Below, in pieces: positions 51,448-61,428 of a DNA stretch of 64,000 nt (within the stretch, counting starts at the first letter, position 1; every line of letters begins with the position of its first letter). The translations under genes were made by a program, and so were the position numbers. The notes under the pieces were generated by a model that saw only the letters and a program-made list of their open reading frames with translations, searched no databases and was not told the origin of the DNA. The DNA comes from Deinococcus sp. KSM4-11 (lineage in GTDB: Bacteria > Deinococcota > Deinococci > Deinococcales > Deinococcaceae): assembly GCF_004801415.1 (NCBI RefSeq), contig NZ_SSNX01000003.1, positions 186,001-250,000 of the forward strand, written 5' to 3'.

Positions 51448-52187
51448 TTGCGCTCCGGCAGGGGTTCGAGCGGCTGGCGGTTGCCGAACGCGCGGGGCGC
51501 GCTGGCGGTCGGGGCCACCCAGCGGGCGGCGTTCGAGATGACCTGCCGCACGCCGTCGTGGAAGTACGTGGGGTACGTCTCGTGGCCGGGGCGGAAGTAG
51601 AAGATCTTGCCCGAGCCCCGGCGGAAGGTGCAGCCGCTGCGGAAGACCTCGCCGCCCGTGAACCAGCTCACGAAGATCAGTTCGTCCGGCGTGGGGATGT
51701 CGAAGTGCTCGCCGTACATCTCCTCCTGCTCGATCTCGATGAACTCGCCCACGCCCTGCGCGATGGGGTGGCTGGGATCGACGACCCACAGGCGCTCCTT
51801 GTCGCTGGCCTCGCGCCATTTCAGGTCGCAGGACGTGCCCATCAGGCGCTTGAAGGGCTTGCTGAAGTGCCCGGAGTGCAGCACGATCAGCCCCATGCCG
51901 TCCCACACGCGCTGCGCGACCTTCTCGGCAATGGCGTCGCTCACGTCGCCGTGCGCCTTGTGGCCCCACCACAGCAGGACGTCGGTGTTGTTCAGCACCT
52001 CGTCGGTCAGGCCGTGCTCAGGCTCGTCCAGGGTCGCGGTGCCGACGTTCGTGAAGCCGTGGGCCTTCAGGCCGTCGGCCATGGCGACGTGCATGCCCTG
52101 GGGATAGACGGACGCCACCAGCGGGTTCTCATGCTCGTGACGGTACTCGTGCCAGACGGTAATGCGGGGCTGCGTGGACTGGGTCAT
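51444..52187 (-). CDS. ThuA domain protein
   Basis: A 247-aa glutamine-amidotransferase-like (ThuA) protein: [62 protein letters not shown], then [28 protein letters not shown]. ThuA proteins are linked to disaccharide use and 3-keto-sugar metabolism; the catalytic role is not settled. Coupled to the downstream oxidoreductase. AAGGAG before the ATG. A LacI-type palindrome lies 22 bases upstream of the start. Confidence 0.9.
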   Translation of the reverse strand: MTQSTQPRITVWHEYRHEHENPLVASVYPQGMHVAMADGLKAHGFTNVGTATLDEPEHGLTDEVLNNTDVLLWWGHKAHGDVSDAIAEKVAQRVWDGMGLIVLHSGHFSKPFKRLMGTSCDLKWREASDKERLWVVDPSHPIAQGVGEFIEIEQEEMYGEHFDIPTPDELIFVSWFTGGEVFRSGCTFRRGSGKIFYFRPGHETYPTYFHDGVRQVISNAARWVAPTASAPRAFGNRQPLEPLPERK

Positions 52188-52208
52188 GGGTCTCCTTGGA
52201 GCGGTGCT

Positions 52209-52222
52209 CTGAATCGATTCAG
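52209..52222. promoter_or_regulatory. LacI-type operator upstream of thuA operon
   Basis: CTGAATCGATTCAG is a perfect 14-base palindrome centred on CG, the typical shape of LacI-family sites. On the minus strand TAGGCT (52228-52223) adjoins it as a possible -10, so binding would block transcription start. Confidence 0.65.
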
Positions 52223-52382
52223 CCTAGAGCGTACAGGTGAGAACGGATGAACTTGTGTAGGTCAGATGCGCCGCCGATGCTAGCGGACAACGGGAGCGGA
52301 CGACACCGTGACCATCTCCCTGGTCGGGACACCCCCGCCATGCGGCCGATGCTCCTCAGGCCCAGCGCCCGTACCCTGAACC

Positions 52383-52901
52383 ATGCCCACCCCCCACCCG
52401 GAAACGCTGCCACAGCTCCTCTGGACGGAATTCGGCAGTGCCCTGAACATGCTGGAGTCCGCCATCGTCGCGTGCCCACCGGAGGTCTGGGGCACGCAGG
52501 CCGGCTTCCAGGAATTCTGGTACATCGCGTACCACACCCTGTTCATGGCGGACTACTACGGCAGCGATTCCACGCAGGGCTTCCACCCGCCTGCCCCCTT
52601 CACCCTGAGCGAACTCGACCCGGCGGGCGTGTTCCCGGAGCGGGTGTACCGCAAGGACGAACTGCTGACCTACCTCGACCACGTCATGCAGAAAAACCGC
52701 GCCCTGATCCGCAGCCTGACACCGGAAAAGGCCGCGCAGCGCTTCGAGGGCGAGTACAGGGACTTCAGTCTGCTGCATCTCGTGATCTTCAACACCAAGC
52801 ACGTACAGCACCACGCGGCGCAGCTCTACCTGCTCCTGCGCCAGCGCGTGGACGACACGCCGGGCTGGGTCAGCCAGCCAAGATGGGAGCTGGAAGGGTG
52901 A
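52383..52901 (+). CDS. DinB family protein
   Basis: A 172-aa four-helix bundle protein of the DinB/YfiT type. Metal histidines are visible in FWYIAYHTLFMADYY and KHVQHHAAQLYLLLR. DinB-like proteins are metal-dependent, often thiol-linked transferases, and are numerous in Deinococcus; the reaction is unknown. TACCCT (52372-52377) five bases before the ATG points to a leaderless mRNA. Confidence 0.88.
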   Translation: MPTPHPETLPQLLWTEFGSALNMLESAIVACPPEVWGTQAGFQEFWYIAYHTLFMADYYGSDSTQGFHPPAPFTLSELDPAGVFPERVYRKDELLTYLDHVMQKNRALIRSLTPEKAAQRFEGEYRDFSLLHLVIFNTKHVQHHAAQLYLLLRQRVDDTPGWVSQPRWELEG

Positions 52902-52928
52902 ACCGCGGCGCTCCTTGGAGGAGGACAG

Positions 52929-53288
52929 GTGCGCGCTGAACTGAAGGCGATGGTCATTCTTGAAGTCACTCCCCCCGTCGAACAATTTCGTCCGGAGAAC
53001 GGCGTAGATTTCGGCATTTCATTGCGCCTCGATATCGGGCCTGCTGGCGAGAACGCCTCAGATGCCTTCGAGCTCTTCGTGTGCACGCCCGACCATCTGA
53101 ACCGGGAGTGGCCCGAACCGATATGGGGAAGGGGATTGCTGATCGTGCAGGATTTCGATCTGCCAACGATCAGATCAGTGATCGAGCGGTATCTCGCCAC
53201 CTGCCACGGAGCCGACTGGCCAGAGGTGGTGGCTCACGTCAGCCGGGTCGCGATCTGGGAGTTTGATAACTACGGGAGCAGAACTCCG
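52929..53288 (+). CDS. Imm8-like immunity protein, orphan
   Basis: A 120-aa soluble protein with the Imm8 pattern: MRAELKAMVIL, VDFGISLRLDIGPAGENASDAFELFVCTPDHL, GRGLLIVQDFDLPTIRSVIERYLATCHGADWPEVVAHVSRVAIWEFDNY. Imm8 proteins neutralise polymorphic contact-dependent toxins. No toxin, Rhs or CdiA gene is near, so it is an orphan, perhaps kept for protection. GTG start with a strong GGAGGAGG; 27 bases after dinB and maybe in one transcript with it. The TGA is at 53289-53291. Confidence 0.8.
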
Positions 53289-53327
53289 TGAGCAGGTCAC
53301 TCCATCGCGTGATCCGAAGCCTCTCCC

Positions 53328-55049
53328 CTATCCCAGGCCCCCAACGTCCGCCTTCAATCCATCCAACTGCGCCCTTAACGCTGCCGCCCTTGTCTGCGCT
53401 CCGTCAAGCCTCGCCTGTTCCTGTTCGGTGAAGCGGGTGTAGGGGCTGATCGCGTCGCGGAGTCTCGCGTCGGCGCGTTCCTGTTCGCGTTCGTACTCGC
53501 GCCGCACGATGCGTTCCAGCGCCTCGCGCAGGTCGGCGACCTTGGCGCGCAGTTGCCGGTGCGCCTGGAGGCGTTTGTTCGGTAGGACGAACAGGCCCAG
53601 GCTGCCCAGGGTGAGCCCGGCGAGGATGCCGCCGGTGAAGTCCAGCGCGCTCGCGCCGATCAGCACGCCCAGGGTCGCGCCGATGCCGATACCTCCGGCA
53701 AGGCCGCCCACGGCTCCCTTCATGGCGTCCTCGGCGTCCTGGGAGAGCTGCCGGCCGAGTTCCTGCTCGGTGGTGAGTTCCAGGTGCTCGCGGGCGCTGC
53801 CGGCGATGCCTTCCAGCAGCGCGCCCCGGTCGTATGAAAAGCGGGTGCGGGCGACCTCACCGGAGGGCTGGCGGCGGATCAGGAAGGCCTGGACGTCCTC
53901 CCAGAAGTGCAGGTTGGCTTCCACGAAGCGGTCGATCATGCTGCCGAACTGCCGGTCGATGGCGTCGGGAAGGTCGGCCACGGCCTCGCGTCGGAAGGCC
54001 TCCTCCAGGTCGCGGGGGTTGAGCAAGCCACGGATGTTAGAGAAGCGGAGTTTGTCGTCGATGAAGCGGTCGGCGCGCACCTCGAACTCGGCGAGCAGGC
54101 GGGAGACGCGGTTGAGCTGCCCGTCGAGTTCGCCGGTCATGGATTCACGGTGCCGTTCGCGCTGCGCTTCGAGGTCACGCAGGATACTCAGGTCTTCCTT
54201 GAGGGTGACGCGGGCGGCGTCGGCGCGGGTGTCCTCGCCGCTCAGGAGTTCGGCGGCGGTGTTCAGCGGCCCCTGGAGTTTCAGGCGGGTGCGCCCCTGC
54301 TCGGAGAGGCGCATTTTCAGCACCTCGCGCAGGGCATGGAAGCCGGGGTCGTGCTGGCCGGTCGGCTGGCCCCGCTGTTCGGCCCGCGCGCTGATCAGCA
54401 ACACGGGCGGGGTGAGGCCCAGGACGCCGCGCGCGCCGGTCTCCACGAACTCGCGCACCTGGGCCTTCTGCTCAGGCGTTTCGAGCAGGTCGGCCTTGTT
54501 CACCACCATGATCACGGCGCGGCCCCACTTTGCGGCGAGGCTCAGGAACTGCCGTTCGGACTCCGTGAACGGGCGGTCGGAGCTGGTCAGGAACAGCACC
54601 AGATCGGCGCGCGGCAGGAAGCCCTCAGTGAGCGCCTGGTGCTGCCGGATGATGGCGTTCGTGCCGGGCGTGTCGACCAGGGCCACGCCCTCCAGGCTGG
54701 GGAGCGGGTAGGTCAGGCGGCTCACGAAGGGGTCGCGGGTGGCTTCCATCTGGCCGGGTTTCTCGCCGTGCACCAGCACGTAGATGCGGTCCGTGGTGGG
54801 TGTGACGCCCTCCGGAAGCACCGGCGCACCCAGCAGGGCATTCACGAAGCTGCTCTTCCCGGCATTGAACTCGCCCACCACGACCAGCAGGAAGGTCTCG
54901 TCCAGCGCGCGGGCGGCGGTTCGGGCGTGCTCGATCGATTCGGGCGGCGCCCCCTGGGTCTCCAGGAACGCCTGGAGGTCGGCCAGCAGGCTGCGTTCAC
55001 GGGTCAGCAGCGCCTGCACGTGATCGGAGACGAGCCCAGGATGGAGCAT
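53328..55049 (-). CDS. Bacterial dynamin-like GTPase
   Basis: A 573-aa membrane-remodelling GTPase. G1 is GEFNAGKSSF (residues 59-68), G2 probably TPTTD, G3 DTPGTNA and G4 NKADLLE. A helical stalk follows (~270-430), with a glycine-rich hydrophobic hairpin (~450-500, GGLAGGIGIGATLGVLIGASALDF) for membrane insertion. The C-terminal coiled coil is charged. Single-gene type rather than a paired DynA/DynB. TACACT seven bases ahead of the ATG suggests a leaderless mRNA. Confidence 0.9.
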   Translation of the reverse strand: MLHPGLVSDHVQALLTRERSLLADLQAFLETQGAPPESIEHARTAARALDETFLLVVVGEFNAGKSSFVNALLGAPVLPEGVTPTTDRIYVLVHGEKPGQMEATRDPFVSRLTYPLPSLEGVALVDTPGTNAIIRQHQALTEGFLPRADLVLFLTSSDRPFTESERQFLSLAAKWGRAVIMVVNKADLLETPEQKAQVREFVETGARGVLGLTPPVLLISARAEQRGQPTGQHDPGFHALREVLKMRLSEQGRTRLKLQGPLNTAAELLSGEDTRADAARVTLKEDLSILRDLEAQRERHRESMTGELDGQLNRVSRLLAEFEVRADRFIDDKLRFSNIRGLLNPRDLEEAFRREAVADLPDAIDRQFGSMIDRFVEANLHFWEDVQAFLIRRQPSGEVARTRFSYDRGALLEGIAGSAREHLELTTEQELGRQLSQDAEDAMKGAVGGLAGGIGIGATLGVLIGASALDFTGGILAGLTLGSLGLFVLPNKRLQAHRQLRAKVADLREALERIVRREYEREQERADARLRDAISPYTRFTEQEQARLDGAQTRAAALRAQLDGLKADVGGLG

Positions 55050-55056
55050 GACAGGC

Positions 55057-55134
55057 AGTGTAGAGCCTGCCCGGCCTGCGCCGGAGCGGCAGGATGAACG
55101 GGGCACTTTATTTTCTACTGCGGGGCGGTACAGT
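55057..55134. promoter_or_regulatory. Divergent leaderless promoters (dynamin / acyltransferase)
   Basis: Minus strand TACACT (55062-55057), seven bases before ATG 55049. Plus strand TACAGT (55129-55134), seven bases before GTG 55142. Confidence 0.5.
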
Positions 55135-55141
55135 GTCGGCT

Positions 55142-56050
55142 GTGACGTGGCTCATACCGGTGAATATCGACGCGGGTGCCCAAGCGACCTTTGGTGAGTT
55201 CGTCCGCGATCTGGACGGCAGGCTCGCCGACCCCAACACGGATCGGAGTGTGCTGGCCCGCGAGATCCTCGCCGAGGCCATGTACGGCCGAACCTACGAG
55301 GCCCTGGTCGCCGACGCGCCGCTGGCCGCACTGAACCTGGACTCACGCAATGTCACCTTCGAGGCCGAGTACTACATGGCGACGGATCAGGAGAAGTTCG
55401 CGCAGGTCAAGCCACTGCTGTGGCTGTGGAAGTCCCTGGATCTCACGCCCATCGGGCAGAACCCGGTGCTGGGCATCGCGGTGCGCCGGGTGCTGGCGGG
55501 CCACATCTTCCGGCGGGTAGGCGCGGACTTCAAATGCTGGCAGAACGTGGAATTCAGCGTCGGCTACAACATGGAAGTCGGCGACAACGTGGTCGTGCAC
55601 CGCAACGTCCTGCTGGATGACATCGGCGGGATCGAACTGCACGACGATGCCAGCATCAGCGATTACGTGAACATCTACAGCCACACGCACTCGGTGCTCG
55701 ACGGCCCGGACGTCACCCTGAAGAAAACGGTCGTGGGCCGCGGCGCGCGGATCACGTACCACTCCACCATCCTGGCAGGCGCCGTGGTCAGCGACGACGC
55801 CATGCTCGCCACACATGCCCTGCTGCGCGACGACATTCCCCCGCACGGCATCGCCATGGGCGTCCCGGCGCGCACCAGCCGCTTCAAGGTGAGGCCCGGC
55901 ATGGACGTGGAGGTGGATTCACGCATCTACCCGCACGACGAGGGCCGCAAGGCCAACCCGCAGTTCCCGCAGCCCACGCCCGGCCAGACCCGCCTGCCCG
56001 ACGAACGCGACGCGCCGATCACACCGGGCCGCGTGGTCAAGCAGGGGTAA
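55142..56050 (+). CDS. Left-handed beta-helix acyltransferase
   Basis: A 302-aa hexapeptide-repeat protein. The N-terminal ~95 residues are helical (FGEFVRDLDGRLADP). Residues ~125-240 hold the repeats (VGYNMEVGDNVVVHRNVLLDDIGGIELHDDASISDYVNIYSHTHS, VVGRGARITYHSTILAGAVVSDDAMLATHALLRDDIPPHGIAMGVPA). The YSHTHS motif with two His is the usual acetyl-CoA transfer site. The acceptor is unknown, perhaps cell-surface sugar. GTG 55142 is chosen because TACAGT lies seven bases ahead. ATG 55094 is in frame upstream. Confidence 0.85.
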   Translation: MTWLIPVNIDAGAQATFGEFVRDLDGRLADPNTDRSVLAREILAEAMYGRTYEALVADAPLAALNLDSRNVTFEAEYYMATDQEKFAQVKPLLWLWKSLDLTPIGQNPVLGIAVRRVLAGHIFRRVGADFKCWQNVEFSVGYNMEVGDNVVVHRNVLLDDIGGIELHDDASISDYVNIYSHTHSVLDGPDVTLKKTVVGRGARITYHSTILAGAVVSDDAMLATHALLRDDIPPHGIAMGVPARTSRFKVRPGMDVEVDSRIYPHDEGRKANPQFPQPTPGQTRLPDERDAPITPGRVVKQG

Positions 56051-56072
56051 ACAGGGAAAAAAGCGCAGGACA

Positions 56073-56110
56073 CGCAGAGAGCCGGGGCAACATCCTCCCG
56101 GCTCTCTGCG
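56073..56110. terminator. Bidirectional terminator between convergent genes
   Basis: CGCAGAGAGCCGGG pairs perfectly with CCCGGCTCTCTGCG around ten bases. On the minus strand a T6 run follows ten bases later. It separates the acyltransferase from the UPF0173 gene. Confidence 0.7.
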
Positions 56111-56120
56111 TCGGATGTCC

Positions 56121-56801
56121 TTACACTTCCGTCGTATCGCCGGGGTGCAGCACGCGCACGTCCACGCCCTGCGCCTGTCCGGCGGCGGCGAAGACCTGCG
56201 GATCACCGCTCAGGCCGGGGAAGGTGCCGAAGTGCATGGGAATGGCGACCTTCGGGCGCAGCAGTTCCAGGCAGCGTCCGGCTTCCTCCGGGCCCATGGT
56301 GTAGTGGTCGCCGACGGGCAGGATCGCGACATCCAGGCCACGGTCGCCGATCAGGCGCATGTCGCTGAACAGGCAGGTGTCGCCCGCGAAGTACACGCGT
56401 TTGCCGCCCAGCTCGATGACCAGACCGGTGGGCATCCCGCCGTACGTGCCATCCGGGAAGGAGCTGGAGTGCCACGCGGGCGTGAGGGACACGCTGCCCC
56501 ACGGCGCGCGGTACGTGCCGCCGATGTTCATGCCGACCGCCTGCGCCGCGCCGTGCTTCTGCGCGTACCCGCCGATCTCGGCCGTGGCAATGATCGGCGT
56601 GCCCGCCTTCCCGAAGGCCAGCGCGTCGCCCCAGTGGTCGCCGTGCGCGTGGCTGACCAGCACGGCGCTCAGAGGCCACGTCAGGGCCTGTTCGAGCGTG
56701 GTGGGACTCTTCGGGTTGTGGGTGATGTACGGGTCGAGAAGCAGGCGGTGCTCGCCATCTTGCAGGAGAAAGGCGCTGTGACCGAGAAAACGGATGTTCA
56801 T
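56121..56801 (-). CDS. UPF0173 family metal-dependent hydrolase
   Basis: A 226-aa metallo-beta-lactamase-fold protein of the UPF0173/UlaG-like type. It has FLGHSAFLLQDGEHRLLLDPYI, the metal motif SHAHGDHWGDAL, YFAGDTCLFSDM and IPMHFGTFPGL. The substrate is unknown. GGAGGT lies six bases before the ATG, and TAGACT (56835-56830) is a likely -10. Confidence 0.92.
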   Translation of the reverse strand: MNIRFLGHSAFLLQDGEHRLLLDPYITHNPKSPTTLEQALTWPLSAVLVSHAHGDHWGDALAFGKAGTPIIATAEIGGYAQKHGAAQAVGMNIGGTYRAPWGSVSLTPAWHSSSFPDGTYGGMPTGLVIELGGKRVYFAGDTCLFSDMRLIGDRGLDVAILPVGDHYTMGPEEAGRCLELLRPKVAIPMHFGTFPGLSGDPQVFAAAGQAQGVDVRVLHPGDTTEV

Positions 56802-56829
56802 GCGTGACCTCCGGGGAATGGACGTGCCG

Positions 56830-56890
56830 AGTCTAGGGCCGGGCGCGGGCCACGCTGTGGCAGCGGGCACACATCTCCACGCCGTATAGT
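56830..56890. promoter_or_regulatory. Divergent promoters (UPF0173 / cdaA)
   Basis: Minus strand TAGACT (56835-56830) for the hydrolase. Plus strand TATAGT (56885-56890) for cdaA, whose leader is then about 70 bases and holds AAGGAG. Confidence 0.5.
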
Positions 56891-56968
56891 GGGCGCGCAC
56901 GCGTCCGCCGCTTCCCGCCCCCTGTGTGCCGGGTTCCGTCCCGGCCGAAAGGAGCTTCCTTCCACCCC

Positions 56969-57822
<854 letters not shown>

Positions 57823-57826
<4 letters not shown>

Positions 57827-58830
57827 CCGGGCCCTCGGCCTGGCGCTCGGGCCTGGAGGCCGGTCGGCGCTGGGCACAGCCCCGCTACGTGTGGATGCGG
57901 GCCGTACACAACCTGGGGCCCAAGCTGCTGTCGCTGCTGATCGCGCTGACCCTGTGGTTCCTGGCGACCTCGAACCGCCGCGCGAACGTCGAGCAGGGCT
58001 TCGATGTGCCCGTCACGGTGCGCGACACGACCGGCGGGCGGGGGGAGGGCACCCGGGCCTTCAGCGACCTGAATCCCGCGACGGTGCGCGTGACCCTTTC
58101 GGGCCGTCCGGATCGGCTGCGGGAACTGCGGCCGGAGAGCATCGAGGCGATCGTGGACGTGACCGGGCAGCCGGAAGGCAGCTTCAACGCGGTGGTGAGC
58201 GTCACGGCGCCCACGGGGACGACCGTCACGCGCCGCACGCCGGATCGGGTACAGGGCTTCGTGGATACGCAGGTGGTGCGCACCCTGCCGATCACCCTGA
58301 GTGTGGCCACGCCCTCCGAGACCAGCCTGCCGCGCTACGTGGTGGTGCCCACCGACGCCAGCGTGAGCGGCCCGGGCCGGGTGGTGACCACCGTGAAGGA
58401 GGTGGTGACCAGCCCGGTGCTGGTGCCGGCCGGGGGCGAACGGGAAGCGCGCCTGATCGCGCTCGACACGGTGGGCGACCCGATCGATGGCGTGGTGCTG
58501 CGGCCAGCCACGGTCATGATCCGGCGGTTGGATACCGGGGTGCTGCCCATCCGGACGCTGCCGGTGGTGCTGACAAAGCCGCCGGCGACCCTGCGGGTGC
58601 GGTCGGTGAGCGTGCAGCCCAGCGCCGTGCGCGTGGTGGCGGCTCCAGAGTTGCTGGGCCGTCTGCGGGAGGTCGCCGGGCGCGTGGAATACCACGTGGG
58701 CACGTACACGGCGCCCGTGACCTTGGGCGTGCCGGCCGGAGCGCAGGTGCTGGAGAACGTGAGCGTCCGGCTGACGGTGGAAGCGGTACCCGTCCAGGCG
58801 ACCCCGGTGAAACCCGCCACCACGCCGTGA
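57823..58830 (+). CDS. cdaR: YbbR domain protein CdaR, regulator of CdaA
   Basis: A 335-aa protein with one anchor (~31-48, PKLLSLLIALTLWFLATS) and extracellular YbbR repeats (NVEQGFDVPVTVRD..., LPITLSVATPSETSLPRYVVVPTDASVSGPG..., LPVVLTKPPATLRVRSVSVQPSAVRVVAAPELL...). In Firmicutes CdaR binds CdaA and tunes c-di-AMP output. The GTG start overlaps cdaA. No glmM gene follows here, unlike in Firmicutes. Confidence 0.9.
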
Positions 58831-59049
58831 GCGTGACCCCGCTCCCGGAGGCACGCCGCTTCCAGTTGACCGGTTGCAGTCCCGAGAGGGCCCGCAAAGT
58901 CTGAACCGGGTACACAGATGGCGGGGCCGATCCGGAACTTCCTGCCCTGACGGGTTTTTCACGCTGTGCTCCGGGGGACGGTCTGCCGGCCGTCCGGGAA
59001 TGCCGTCAGACCGTGACGGGCCGATCAGATGTGGGGCTCTTCCCGGGCG

Positions 59050-59055
59050 TATAGT
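59050..59055 (+). promoter_or_regulatory. -10 upstream of the leaderless yqeK mini-ORF
   Basis: TATAGT ends six bases before ATG 59062, so transcription should begin at the ten-codon ORF ahead of yqeK. Confidence 0.6.
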
Positions 59056-59061
59056 TGGCCA

Positions 59062-59094
59062 ATGATGTGGGGAATCGACCACATACCACTGTGA
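59062..59094 (+). CDS. Ten-codon leaderless mini-ORF overlapping yqeK
   Basis: The ORF reads MMWGIDHIPL. Its TGA overlaps the GTG of yqeK (GTGA at 59091-59094). TATAGT six bases ahead places the mRNA end at this ATG. No Shine-Dalgarno serves the GTG, so translation of yqeK may depend on reinitiation. Confidence 0.5.
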   Translation: MMWGIDHIPL

Positions 59095-59741
59095 TTGCCT
59101 ACGTCCTGCCCTCGGCGTCCAGCGCGGTCATCACCGCGTCCGACTGGGGCTGGTGGGAGCAGCGCGTCCGCCTGATGGTTCGCCCCAGGCGCTACGAACA
59201 TGTGCTGCGGGTGGCCGACCTGGCTGCCCAGATTGCGGCAAACAACGGGCTGGACGAACAGCGGGCCTACTCGGCAGGCATCCTGCACGACATCGCCCGC
59301 GACCTGCCCGATGACGAACTGCTGCGCCTCGCGCCGCCCGAATGCGCCATCGACGCGGCCCACCCGCTGGCCCTTCACGGCCGCGCCGCCCGTACCTTGC
59401 TGACGCGCTGGGGCTACCGCGACAGCGTGGTGCTGGAGGCCGTGGAGGATCACACGACCGGACCGCGCGGCGGGAACGACGTGTCCGCCTGCGTCTACAT
59501 TGCGGACGTGTCCGAGCCGGGACGCGGCGTGAACGCCGACATCCGGGAACTGGCGCTGCTGGATCTGCACGCCGCGCTGGAACGCGCCATCGTGTCGAAG
59601 GTCACGTACCTGCAGGGCAAGGGCATTCAGGTGCATCCGCGCACCCTGCGGGCCTATCATGCCTTGCCGTGCAGCGCCCTCCCCTCCCCGACATCGATCA
59701 CCAGTTCCCTGAACAGCGCGACCCTGACCCCGGACGCGTGA
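59091..59741 (+). CDS. yqeK: YqeK-type HD domain hydrolase (Ap4A hydrolase)
   Basis: A 216-aa HD-superfamily protein. It has RRYEHVLRVADLAAQIAANNG (first His), AGILHDIARDLPDDEL (HD), HPLALHGRAARTLL and the later EDHTTG histidine. YqeK enzymes split Ap4A symmetrically to ADP. The order yqeK, LCP, rsfS is common in Deinococci and relatives. The GTG start overlaps the ten-codon mini-ORF. Its own TGA overlaps the GTG of the next gene. Confidence 0.9.
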   Translation: MIAYVLPSASSAVITASDWGWWEQRVRLMVRPRRYEHVLRVADLAAQIAANNGLDEQRAYSAGILHDIARDLPDDELLRLAPPECAIDAAHPLALHGRAARTLLTRWGYRDSVVLEAVEDHTTGPRGGNDVSACVYIADVSEPGRGVNADIRELALLDLHAALERAIVSKVTYLQGKGIQVHPRTLRAYHALPCSALPSPTSITSSLNSATLTPDA

Positions 59742-60978
59742 CGCGCGTTCCCAGCGGGCGCGGGCTGGCGGCCCTGCGCGCCCTGCAGGTCTTCGGCCTC
59801 AGCGTCGCCGCCCTGGCCCTGAGCGGGCTGGCCGTCGTGAGCCACGCGGGGGGGCAGGCCCCGCCCCTGAGCGTGCCGCAGGGGCAGGCGCCGCATTTCA
59901 GCGTGCTGATCGCCGGGCGGGACATCATCTACTGCTATTACCACCAGCCGTGCAAGAACCAGGGTCAGCGGGAGAACGTGATCCAGCCGCCGAACACCGA
60001 CACGCTGATGCTCGTGAAGGTGGACGGAGTGAACGTGCATGTCCTGAACATTCCGCGCGACACGAACGTCGGGGATTTCAACCCCCGGCTGGGGATCGCC
60101 GCGCAGAAGGTGAACAGCCAGTACTGGGACGGCGGCCCGCAGGCCCTGACGCGCGCCGTGGAGACCATCACCGGAGAGCGCGTGGACTCGTACGTGATCG
60201 TGCGCACGGACTACGTGGAGCGCGTGATCGATGCGCTGGGCGGCCTGGACGTGAGCGTGCCCGAACCCGGCATTGAGTGGATCGACAACGCGGCCGGCGT
60301 GAACCTCAAGCTCGCGCCCGGCGACCACCACCTGGACGGCCAGCAGGGCGTACTGTTCCTGCGTGTCCGCAAGGGCTTCGGCGATGATTACGGCCGCATC
60401 GACCACCAGAAGCAGGCCCTGACGCAGCTGGCCGGGAAGCTCAAGACCGCGCAGGGGCTCGCGGCGCTGCCCGTGATCCTGGGCGGCATCGGCAACGGCG
60501 TGGAGACCAACGCCGATCCGAACCTGCTGCTGGCCCTGAAACCCTATCTGTCCCAGCTGAAACTGGCCTTCGCGACCCTGCCGACCGACACCATTCCCGG
60601 TACCTTCAACCTCGCCGTGAACCGCGACCGGCTGGCCCAGGTGTGGGGCAAGACGGCGCCCGCCACCACGCCCGATGTGAAGGTGCATATCGCGGACGCC
60701 AGCGGCAATGCCCTGGGCACGGGACTGAAGGCCGCGTTGCAAGCGATGGGCTACCGTGACGTACAGTTAGAGACCGTGGCCGCAAGCCGTGAACCCAGCC
60801 AGGTGTTCACCCAGCAGGATGTCGCGCAGGCCAGCGCCCTGGCCGATGCGCTCGACCTCCCCAGGTTGCAGGGCGAACGCTTCCCGGTCAGCCCCGGTGA
60901 GGTCGGCATCCTGCTCGGCACCGACGCGACAGCGCACTTGGCGGCCCTGAAACACCTGAGCCCCACCCCGGAGACCCC

Positions 60979-60982
<4 letters not shown>
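59738..60982 (+). CDS. LytR-CpsA-Psr (LCP) family protein
   Basis: A 414-aa membrane-anchored protein. One N-terminal segment (~15-33, VFGLSVAALALSGLAVV) precedes the LCP domain (FSVLIAGRDIIY, PPNTDTLMLVKVDG, VHVLNIPRDTNV, INxQYWDGG-like VNSQYWDGGP, LDGQQGVLFLRVRKGFGDDYGRIDHQKQAL). A LytR_C domain follows (~310-414). LCP enzymes transfer glycopolymers from lipid carriers to the wall. GTG 59738 overlaps the yqeK stop. rsfS overlaps its end. Confidence 0.9.
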
Positions 60983-61380
<398 letters not shown>

Positions 61381-61395
61381 CACCAGCCTGGCCGG

Positions 61396-61426
61396 AACGC
61401 GCCGCCCGGCAAGCGGGCGGCGCGTT
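61396..61426 (+). terminator. Strong hairpin after rsfS
   Basis: AACGCGCCGCCCG pairs perfectly with CGGGCGGCGCGTT over a five-base loop. No T-tract follows. It closes the yqeK-LCP-rsfS operon just before a convergent gene. Confidence 0.55.
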
Positions 61427-61428
61427 GC

